This document shows, in pieces, positions 1 through 5,304 of a DNA stretch of 5,304 nucleotides. The stretch covers positions 1 through 5,304 of the forward strand of contig JAAFHO010000420.1 in NCBI GenBank assembly GCA_013297575.1, in the 5' to 3' direction. Origin of the DNA: Chitinophagales bacterium (GTDB lineage Bacteria; Bacteroidota; Bacteroidia; Chitinophagales; Saprospiraceae). Made by a program: the position numbers and the translations under genes. Under the pieces are notes generated by a model. It was not told where the DNA came from and did not search any database. It worked only from the letters and a program-made list of their open reading frames with translations. Numbering within the stretch: the stretch's first letter is position 1; every line of letters begins with the position of its first letter.

Positions 1-1440
1 TAAAGCCGTTTGATAATTCGTCTTATTGTTATCACGCTCGCTCGTTGGATATTGGAAACGACGAGGAATTACACCAGAATTACCCGTACCAGCACCACCC
101 GCAGCAAAAGCAGGAATACCTGTACGTCTCCAAGTGAAATAGGATTCCATACCGCTGTGCATAAACAATGCAATATATTTTTGTTCCAAAATATTTGTCA
201 AACTTTGATCTACACCGCTTACATATTTAATTTCGGAACGATTGATATAAGCATTTACGACAGTAGCATCGGTAAAGCCATAAAAAGCCATAGAAGCCGT
301 AATACCGCGCTTATACCACTCACCTGCATCGCCAGAAACCCAACCACGGTGGATCGCCTCTGCAATATTAAAACACATTTCAGGGTAACCCACTTGGATA
401 CAATTCTCTGCCGTGTAACTGCTATAATAGCGCGCACGGTTGATCAAAGAATAACGACCTGCTTGTACTTTAGTTGACATTTCGTCGATACTCTCATCAA
501 ATGGAGCACCTACATAAGCAGCAAAATCAGTAACTGAAAGCCCCAATGAGTCAATGGCATAAGATGTAGGCTCAGCAGTAACAAATACGCGTGGATCCTG
601 CAAACGCGCCAACAAATTGACGTGCGTAGCAGAAAGGTTGTTGCGCAATGCGTCAAAACCAAAATTATCTGGATTTACAGGGTACTTATCCGTTACAGAA
701 TTGTACTTAAATTCCAAATTATCACCCAAACCCGTTTGAATTGGGTATTTCGTAGGATCACCAAGGATTTTTGCGTACTCTTGCTGAATATTTAGGTCAC
801 TTTCACCCGATTTTTTAGACAATTGAGTCAATACGCGCAATTTGAACGTATTCACTGTTTTTTGCCATTTGCGCAAGTCGCCATCGAAATAAATATCGCC
901 TTGTAAAGTATTATCAGCCGCAGCAATACGCGCTGCCAAATCGGTATTCGCTTCATCCAACCACACCAAAATTTGTTTGAAAATATCCTTCTGTGTATCA
1001 TACGCAGGAGCAATATTTTCTTGACCTTTCAACGCTTCTTTCAAAGGCAAATCACCTACTTTCATCGTCATATCGTAGTAAAAATAAGCACGCAAAAACT
1101 TGCCCAAAGCGCTGTAAGCATTTACTGCCGGCAAATCAATACGAAGCGCTTCTTCTTCCATTTTTATTACATTTTTCAATGTTGTAAAACGAAGACCAGC
1201 AGCACCAGACCAATACTCATTATTGCCATAATAGTTATAATTTACGCAGTAATATTGGCAATATTGAGACTCACTGTCCCAAGGAGCCACATAAAGATCG
1301 CGCAATACACCACGCAATACTAACGATGGTGGCACTTGTGTAGAACGGTTTGGATCAGCCTCTAAATCATCAAATTTAGCACAAGAGGCGGCTGTTGCGA
1401 TAAGCGCAACTATAGATAAAAAATATAAAATATTTTTCAT
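1..1440 (-). CDS. SusD/RagB-family nutrient-binding outer-membrane lipoprotein (SusD-like_2 type), 3' end beyond window
   Basis: This is the surface lipoprotein partner of the SusC transporter encoded upstream; it should cap the SusC barrel and capture the ligand. Reading the minus strand from the ATG at 1440 gives 480 uninterrupted codons to the window edge. Residues 1-20 are a lipoprotein signal: Lys2, a hydrophobic stretch, then ATAASC with lipidated Cys20. Family hallmarks, in order: ALGKFLRAYFYYDM (111-124) followed by GDLPLKEAL (129-137), both in the N-terminal helical (TPR-like) part; DGDLRKWQKTVNTFKLRVL (186-204); LQDPRVF (280-286); GYPEMCFNIAEAIHRGW (351-367); QKYIALF (420-426); WRRTGIPAF (437-445); RRFQYPTSE (460-468). 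These fit the SusD-like_2 branch rather than classical starch-binding SusD. Relatives usually end within a few dozen residues of the YPTSE motif, often with a WWD-type motif, so only a short tail is missing. Residues 58-77 are very rich in Tyr and Trp and include Cys61 and Cys65. No Shine-Dalgarno precedes the ATG, as is common in this phylum. The substrate is unknown. Confidence 0.95.
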   Translation of the reverse strand, partial: MKNILYFLSIVALIATAASCAKFDDLEADPNRSTQVPPSLVLRGVLRDLYVAPWDSESQYCQYYCVNYNYYGNNEYWSGAAGLRFTTLKNVIKMEEEALRIDLPAVNAYSALGKFLRAYFYYDMTMKVGDLPLKEALKGQENIAPAYDTQKDIFKQILVWLDEANTDLAARIAAADNTLQGDIYFDGDLRKWQKTVNTFKLRVLTQLSKKSGESDLNIQQEYAKILGDPTKYPIQTGLGDNLEFKYNSVTDKYPVNPDNFGFDALRNNLSATHVNLLARLQDPRVFVTAEPTSYAIDSLGLSVTDFAAYVGAPFDESIDEMSTKVQAGRYSLINRARYYSSYTAENCIQVGYPEMCFNIAEAIHRGWVSGDAGEWYKRGITASMAFYGFTDATVVNAYINRSEIKYVSGVDQSLTNILEQKYIALFMHSGMESYFTWRRTGIPAFAAGGAGTGNSGVIPRRFQYPTSERDNNKTNYQTAL

Positions 1441-1468
1441 GATAAAATTTTATAATTATTTTAAAATT

Positions 1469-1548
1469 AATTAAAAAGTTGAATAGGCTTTCACGAGCAA
1501 TTGATATACAATCGCATCGTGAAAACCTATTCTAATCAATTAAAAAGT
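1469..1548. repeat. 11-bp direct repeat AATTAAAAAGT flanking the stem-loop
   Basis: The word AATTAAAAAGT occurs at 1469-1479 and again at 1538-1548, on either side of the stem-loop at 1481-1532. The second copy spans the last codons and the stop codon of susC; the first supplies the U-run after the hairpin. The spacing is asymmetric (1 base on one side, 5 on the other) and the word is AT-rich in an AT-rich gap, so chance is a serious alternative to a duplication produced by insertion of the palindrome. Confidence 0.4.
1473..1532 (-). terminator. Long intercistronic stem-loop with U-run between susC and susD (attenuator or mRNA-stability element)
   Basis: The arms are GAATAGGCTTTCACGA (1481-1496) and TCGTGAAAACCTATTC (1517-1532), complementary at 15 of 16 positions. 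The 20-base interior folds further: GC (1497-1498) with GC (1514-1515), then ATTG (1500-1503) with CAAT (1509-1512), closing on the pentaloop 1504-1508. In minus-strand RNA the two non-Watson-Crick positions (1488/1525 and 1499/1513) are G-U pairs, giving about 23 pairs with one bulged U (1516). In plus-strand RNA both would be A-C mismatches. Seven bases separate it from the susC stop codon. On the susD side the mRNA reads AAC and then five U (1477-1473), resembling a weak intrinsic terminator. As susD lies only 30 to 40 bases further, partial termination or protection of the susC 3' end is more plausible than full termination. The function is inference. Confidence 0.7.
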
Positions 1549-4500
1549 GATATTGATATTGATACCGTAACGCTTAGCTGTTGGTGATTGGATATCAGAA
1601 CGGCCACCGTTATTAGAACTAAATCCTGTACCGAGGTATTGATCCAAATCCACATCTTTTTTCTCAGCGAAATACAAAAGATTACGACCTACCAAAGATA
1701 CACTCGCAGAGCGGATCAAACGGTTTTTCTCAAACCAAGTTTCTGGCATTTTGTACGTCAATGTCACCTCACGTAATTTCGTAAATGTACGCGACATCAA
1801 ATTACCTTCACCTGAGTTGTAGTAACGGCTGATATAATCTTGCAAAAATGTCTTCGTTGTATTTGTCTTAAATGTTAACTTGTCGTAGTTCGTAATATTA
1901 CCATATTGGTCATACTGAATGGCTACACCATTGTCCACATAAACACCTTCACCTACCCAGTTACCATTTTCCTGTGGTTTGTCAAATTTACCATTTTTTT
2001 GGTTTACCCAATCCGCCAAACGAGCAGCACCCATTTCGCCTTCAATCGTAGCAATATTACGACCACCACGGAAGGTTTGCTGTTGGATATAGTTGCGAAT
2101 AACGCCACCTACACGGCCATCAAACTGAATACCAAGGCTCAAATTTTTGTAAGAAACGCGGTTGTAAGCAGCCCAAGACCAATCTGGATTGATATTACCC
2201 AAATACTGCGCTACTGGGTTGTAAATTGGACGACCAGATGCATCGTTTACGATTTGACCATCGGTGGTACGTACAAATGCACGATCGTAGTATTTGTCCA
2301 CACGATCACCTTTTTTGAAGAAACCATAGATAACATCCTGACCCTCAGGTAATTCCATGTATGTTGTCTTGAAATTACTCCAGTTCAACAACACATCCCA
2401 GCTAAAGCCTTTGGGATCGCTGATCGGTTTAGCATCTAAAGAAACTTCAAAACCAGTAGTGCGTGTTTTTACCGCATTGATCAACTGTGAAGTATAACCA
2501 GATGTTTCAGAAATCGCTTGTTGGAAAATTTGTGGACCGTCAATATATTGGAAATAGTTCAAATCCAAGCCCAAACGGTTCAAGAAAAACTTAGTTTCAA
2601 TACCTGCTTCGTATGCTGTACGTGAACTTGGCAACAATCCAGAGTTAACAATCTGATTGGTAAAGTTGGCACCCGGACGGTTATCATACACCAATGGCGT
2701 AGAATATACCGATGCGTTAGAATAGGATGGGCCATCATAAGAAGACGAATAAGCCTGTCCATATCCTACCGGATAATTCGCTGCTGGTGTTACGCCAATC
2801 GTAGATTGTGTAAGTGCAGATTTAACGTTAGCATAAGACCCACGGAATTTCAAGAAAGAAACTGGGCCCATTTTAGCCAATTCAGATACAACAAAACTAC
2901 CAGATAATGATGGGTAGAAGAACGTATTGTTATCTTTTGGCAATGTGGACAAGTGATCCACACGACCTGTATGCGTTAAAAACAAGAAATTCTTAAAACC
3001 AAAATCAGCAGAGTAATAACCGCTTTGAACCAACATTTGAGAGCGGTAGTTAGCAGAGAACAATGGGTTTGCACTATTAGAGAAAGAGTACAAACCTGGC
3101 ACGTTCAAATAGTTCGTAGAGGTAAAACTAGACTCGTAATTGAAACTTCTAATAGCACCACCTGCCAAAGCATTAATACTAATATCTTCGGTTACTTTAC
3201 GATCAAAGTTTAAATACACATCACTATTGCTTTCGAACAATGTACGCTTGTCTTCGCGGTAATCACCACGGCCCTCCTCGCGACCATAAGAGGTAGCAGA
3301 GTAAGGGAATTTCTCATTGCGGTACAAATCATAAGTAGTAACAGCAGTACGTGCTTTTAGATCAAGACCCTTTGCGATCGACCAAGTCAAACCTGTTTGA
3401 CCATAAACATCCGTTTTTTGGTGACCACGCAACCATTCTTTAGCCATAAACCAAGGGTTATTATAGCGTTGGTATTCTGCATAAATTTGCTGAACACCTT
3501 CTTTACCCGGCTGCCAGTAGTTCTTTAATTGGTCAATATCCCAGTCGGCACCACCCCAAATTACAATATTGTAAATCAATGAATTAGGGCCATAGTTAGC
3601 ATCAGGAATATTATCCGTAAACTGACGGTTATAGTTGATATTCGCTTCTAATTTTACCTTTGGCGTAATTTTCAATCCAGTATAAACATTAAAATTGGCA
3701 ACATTCAACTGCGTATTAGGTACCATACCCTGCTGGTAATTATACGAGGTAGAATAACGCATATCCAAGCGATCTGTGCTTGTAGTTACGTTAATGTTAT
3801 TGTTGGACAAAAATCCAGGACGAAGAAAACGAGTCAAGTTATTTGTACCGCGTGCAGTCCATGGCGTACCTTGGCGGACACCTGTATTGGCATCTAAAGG
3901 GCTATCGTACTGAGGAATCAATTGTCCCTCGAAACGTGGCCCCCATACATCATAGTCACCATCATTCAAACCACCACCGCGGCCATCAATAAAGCTGTAG
4001 CGACCGTGGTCACCAGGGCCATACTCGTCCTGTACTTCAGGAATAGCATTAAAGCCTTTTTCGATCATTTGGCTGGTATTGAACTCTACACGTACACCAC
4101 GCTTGTCCGCAGTTCCTTTCTTAGTGGTGATCATAATAACACCACCTTGTGAACGGAATCCATACAATGCAGCAGCACCTGGGCCTTTCAAGACGGTATA
4201 AGTTTCGATATCATCGGCACTGATATTCCAAGTATCGGAATTGATCGGCACACCATCTACTACAAAAATAGGGCTTGAGCCGCGCAAACTGATGTTTGGA
4301 GCACGCAACATTTCAGGAGAACCACCAATGCTCAAACCTGCTACTTTACCCACCAAAGCATTAATGGCATTCGGTTCGCGGGCTTTGAGTAGATCATTTC
4401 CTTTTACATCTTGTACAGCGTAACCAGTTTTGGCTTTATCGCGCTTGAAACCAAGTGCAGAAATAGTTACCTCTTTAATAAGGTTACTAGTAGCCAAAGC

Positions 4501-4791
4501 AACATTGATAACATTTTCATTACCCACTGTAATGGCTTGGTCATCAAAGCCAGTATAAGCAATGTTAATAACTTGACCGGCTTTAGCCTCAATAGCAAAA
4601 TTACCTTGAGCATCGGTCGAAGTACCTACTGAAGTACCTTGTAATGAAACCGTAGCACCAACTAATGGCTCTTTGGTTTCGGCATCAGAAACTGTACCTT
4701 TAATTAATCGTTGCGCCATACCTGGAACGGATAGCAGCAGTAAAACAAGGGCAATAAATAGACCCTTGAAGGTGTAGCAATTAACCTTCAT
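1540..4791 (-). CDS. SusC/RagA-family TonB-linked outer-membrane transporter
   Basis: This is the energised import channel of a SusCD pair; it accepts ligand from the SusD lipoprotein and moves it into the periplasm using TonB-ExbBD. The 1083 residues are within the usual family range. Residues 1-26 are a signal peptide (Lys2, Lys9, hydrophobic 11-21, PGMA, likely cut before Gln27). Residues 28-101 form a carboxypeptidase-D regulatory-like domain (KGTVSDAETKEPLVGATVSL, later GNFAIEA). IKEVTISALGFKRDKAKTGY (105-124) is the typical link to the plug. The plug covers roughly 125-227, with NALVGKVAGLSI (144-155), IFVVDGVPI (175-183), DDIETYTVLKGPGAAALYG (193-211) and VIMITTKKG (218-226). The rest is the beta-barrel, ending in NITF with a terminal Phe as expected for a BAM-recognised last strand. 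There is no STN domain, so direct FecR/sigma signalling through this protein is unlikely. The ATG at 4791 leads straight into the signal peptide; no Shine-Dalgarno is seen. The SusD partner follows after 98 bases. Confidence 0.97.
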   Translation of the reverse strand: MKVNCYTFKGLFIALVLLLLSVPGMAQRLIKGTVSDAETKEPLVGATVSLQGTSVGTSTDAQGNFAIEAKAGQVINIAYTGFDDQAITVGNENVINVALATSNLIKEVTISALGFKRDKAKTGYAVQDVKGNDLLKAREPNAINALVGKVAGLSIGGSPEMLRAPNISLRGSSPIFVVDGVPINSDTWNISADDIETYTVLKGPGAAALYGFRSQGGVIMITTKKGTADKRGVRVEFNTSQMIEKGFNAIPEVQDEYGPGDHGRYSFIDGRGGGLNDGDYDVWGPRFEGQLIPQYDSPLDANTGVRQGTPWTARGTNNLTRFLRPGFLSNNNINVTTSTDRLDMRYSTSYNYQQGMVPNTQLNVANFNVYTGLKITPKVKLEANINYNRQFTDNIPDANYGPNSLIYNIVIWGGADWDIDQLKNYWQPGKEGVQQIYAEYQRYNNPWFMAKEWLRGHQKTDVYGQTGLTWSIAKGLDLKARTAVTTYDLYRNEKFPYSATSYGREEGRGDYREDKRTLFESNSDVYLNFDRKVTEDISINALAGGAIRSFNYESSFTSTNYLNVPGLYSFSNSANPLFSANYRSQMLVQSGYYSADFGFKNFLFLTHTGRVDHLSTLPKDNNTFFYPSLSGSFVVSELAKMGPVSFLKFRGSYANVKSALTQSTIGVTPAANYPVGYGQAYSSSYDGPSYSNASVYSTPLVYDNRPGANFTNQIVNSGLLPSSRTAYEAGIETKFFLNRLGLDLNYFQYIDGPQIFQQAISETSGYTSQLINAVKTRTTGFEVSLDAKPISDPKGFSWDVLLNWSNFKTTYMELPEGQDVIYGFFKKGDRVDKYYDRAFVRTTDGQIVNDASGRPIYNPVAQYLGNINPDWSWAAYNRVSYKNLSLGIQFDGRVGGVIRNYIQQQTFRGGRNIATIEGEMGAARLADWVNQKNGKFDKPQENGNWVGEGVYVDNGVAIQYDQYGNITNYDKLTFKTNTTKTFLQDYISRYYNSGEGNLMSRTFTKLREVTLTYKMPETWFEKNRLIRSASVSLVGRNLLYFAEKKDVDLDQYLGTGFSSNNGGRSDIQSPTAKRYGININITF

Positions 4792-4911
4792 AGATAAAAA
4801 TAGTAAAGATGAAAAAAATATTGGATTAATGAATTATTATAATCTAGCGTTTTGTTTTTTTAGTAACAACCCAAGCGATACATAGAGCGGATGAATGGAT
4901 TAATTTTGCAC

Positions 4912-4928
4912 ATAAAACAGCATTTTAT
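4912..4928 (-). other. Small A/T stem-loop in the susC leader
   Basis: ATAAAA (4912-4917) and TTTTAT (4923-4928) are exact inverted repeats around the five-base loop CAGCA, which holds one of the leader's TGCTG motifs on the mRNA strand. The stem is six A/T pairs only, so it is weak as an RNA hairpin and may be a chance dyad in AT-rich DNA. Confidence 0.3.
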
Positions 4929-4938
4929 TAAACTTTAG

Positions 4939-4958
4939 CAGCAATCGACAGCAATCAA
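4939..4958. repeat. Two tandem 10-bp units CAGCAATCGA / CAGCAATCAA
   Basis: Two adjacent units at 4939-4948 and 4949-4958 match at 9 of 10 positions. The 10-base period places both copies on the same face of the DNA helix, a layout compatible with a protein-binding site. It lies inside the presumed susC leader, about 150 bases upstream of the ATG. No regulator is identifiable in the window, so a role is speculative. Confidence 0.45.
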
Positions 4959-5047
4959 AAAAGGATTAGTTATGGTATAGAAAAATATTTTATTTAGTTT
5001 TGTATTGCTCGAAATAATTTACCTAACAGCATTTCCTAATAACGCTG

Positions 5048-5055
5048 CAAAGGTA
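5048..5055 (-). promoter_or_regulatory. Bacteroidota-type promoter -7 box (TACCTTTG) for susC-susD
   Basis: On the minus strand these bases read TACCTTTG followed by CA, an exact match to the TAnnTTTG -7 element recognised by the Bacteroidota primary sigma factor. It is the only such match on this strand between the upstream gene and susC. A -33 element is weak: the nearest TTG is at 5082-5080, leaving 24 bases to the -7 box rather than the usual 19 to 21. Transcription would start near 5040-5044. The weak -33 box suggests dependence on an activator, which is inference. Confidence 0.65.
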
Positions 5056-5062
5056 GCATAGC

Positions 5063-5083
5063 ATTGATCGTACGATGGTCAAT
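5063..5083. promoter_or_regulatory. Imperfect dyad immediately upstream of the -7 box, candidate operator
   Basis: The perfect 10-bp palindrome ATCGTACGAT (5067-5076) sits inside outer arms ATTGA (5063-5067) and TCAAT (5079-5083). With three bases (5076-5078) left out, the whole block would be one continuous 18-bp palindrome. It lies between the -7 box and the position of the -33 region and overlaps the only TTG candidate, where a bound protein would affect RNA polymerase directly. It has no U-run after it, so it does not look like a terminator for the upstream gene. Confidence 0.45.
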
Positions 5084-5111
5084 CTAAAATTATCGCAGTG
5101 TAAAGTAATTG

Positions 5112-5304
5112 TTAAGCAACGTGTTTCCTTGAAAAATAGAAGATCGAGTAAGCACCAACAACAGCTACCCCAACACCGCCATACACACACATTTGTAGAA
5201 AAAAAGCCTTCCAAGTCATGCTATTCTGACCAAAATTGCGCCAAAGCAACACCCCCACACTCCCCAAATATCCAAAAGAATCAGCGAGATACATCAAAAA
5301 ACCG
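5112..5304 (-). CDS. C-terminal 63 residues of a multi-spanning membrane protein, DUF5690/MFS-like (5' end beyond window)
   Basis: The minus-strand frame is open from the window edge to the TAA at 5114-5112, so this is a 3' fragment and not a small gene; the first in-window ATG (5294) is internal. The visible part starts GFLMYLADSFGYLGSVGVLL, a small-residue-rich membrane segment. A short loop (WRNFGQNSMTW) follows, then a second hydrophobic helix of about 25 residues (roughly FFLQMCVYGGVGVAVVGAYS) ending in FYFSRKHVA. The terminal Arg-Lys-His fits a cytoplasmic C-terminus. The YLADSFGYLGSVGVLL wording is what I recall from the C-terminus of DUF5690, a Bacteroidota family of about 12-helix MFS-like proteins; this is memory-based recognition from a short fragment. 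It would act in the inner membrane, probably as a transporter. No clear terminator separates it from susC, so read-through into the SusCD genes is possible. Confidence 0.65.
   Translation of the reverse strand, partial: GFLMYLADSFGYLGSVGVLLWRNFGQNSMTWKAFFLQMCVYGGVGVAVVGAYSIFYFSRKHVA

Larger units (their letters stand above)
4792..5047 (-). other. Long AT-rich susC leader region with repeated TGCTG motifs, no convincing gene
   Basis: If transcription starts just downstream of the -7 box at 5048-5055, the susC mRNA carries an untranslated leader of about 250 nt. On the mRNA strand the word TGCTG appears four times: within AAATGCTGTT at 5034-5025 and 4925-4916 (an exact 10-base direct repeat), and within GATTGCTG at 4956-4949 and 4946-4939. 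Three tiny open frames start at ATG (5032-4994, 12 residues; 4923-4900, 7 residues; 4913-4860, 17 residues). None has a ribosome-site or composition argument for being real. I do not recognise a known riboswitch. Confidence 0.45.

Noticed and set aside
10..477. Plus-strand open frame of 155 codons
   Set aside because: It lies antisense to the SusD-family gene, whose minus-strand translation carries all family motifs; the plus-strand product is low-complexity Thr/Ile/Arg-rich with no recognisable domain.
973..1323. Plus-strand frames of 116 and 64 codons
   Set aside because: Both are antisense to the N-terminal part of the SusD-family gene and show no domain or start signal.
1441..1539. Separate promoter for the SusD-family gene
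   Set aside because: No TAnnTTTG box occurs on the minus strand in this gap; the nearest resemblance (TAGGTTTT inside the hairpin arm) lacks the final G.
1906..2352. Plus-strand frame of 148 codons
   Set aside because: Antisense to the susC barrel region; composition is what reverse reading of a barrel gene gives, with no recognisable protein.
4901..5002. Plus-strand TAnnTTTG matches (TAATTTTG at 4901-4908, TAGTTTTG at 4995-5002)
   Set aside because: They match the Bacteroidota -7 consensus but point into the minus-strand gene, have no plus-strand gene downstream in the window and no -33 partner; such matches are expected by chance in AT-rich DNA.
5063..5111. Intrinsic terminator for the DUF5690-like gene
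   Set aside because: The only dyad after its stop codon has a 5-bp outer stem with an awkward interior and is not followed by a U-run; I read it as a possible operator instead.
5023..5214. Minus-strand 63-codon frame overlapping the upstream membrane protein gene
   Set aside because: It is in a different frame from the DUF5690-like C-terminus and runs through the promoter region; it is Cys-rich with no plausible fold or family.

Overview
The window looks like a Bacteroidota chromosome segment, most likely Chitinophagaceae or a relative (Chitinophagia/Sphingobacteriia type). Reasons: a tandem SusC/SusD outer-membrane uptake pair, a Bacteroidota-type -7 promoter box (TACCTTTG), AT-rich gene starts without a Shine-Dalgarno sequence, and moderate-to-low GC. 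The family-level placement is inference from the protein sequence style, not proof. All three genes I can support lie on the minus strand, so the biological order runs from high to low coordinates.

Layout in transcription order: (1) 5304-5112, the last 63 codons of a multi-spanning membrane protein whose C-terminus resembles the DUF5690 (MFS-like) family. (2) 5111-4792, a 320-base gap holding a strong promoter box at 5048-5055, an imperfect dyad just upstream of it (5063-5083), and a leader of about 250 nt with short repeated TGCTG-containing motifs. (3) 4791-1540, a complete 1083-residue SusC/RagA-family TonB-dependent transporter with signal peptide, carboxypeptidase-D-like domain, plug and barrel, and no STN domain. 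(4) 1539-1441, a 99-base intercistronic gap dominated by a long stem-loop (1481-1532) followed by a short U-run. (5) 1440-1, a SusD/RagB-family lipoprotein (SusD-like_2 type), 480 codons present and the extreme C-terminus cut off by the window edge.

SusC and SusD form a 'pedal-bin' importer: the SusD lipoprotein caps the extracellular face of the SusC barrel, captures a ligand too large or scarce for porins, and TonB energy drives it into the periplasm. The adjacent membrane protein may move the product, or something related, across the inner membrane, but its co-transcription with susC is not shown. No glycoside hydrolase, peptidase or dedicated regulator is visible, so the substrate cannot be read from this window.

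The transporter pair itself is of an ordinary kind. The least expected element is the intercistronic hairpin. Both positions that would be A-C mismatches in plus-strand RNA are G-U wobbles in the minus-strand mRNA, which suggests selection on the RNA structure between susC and susD. I saw no tRNA, rRNA, CRISPR array or insertion sequence.
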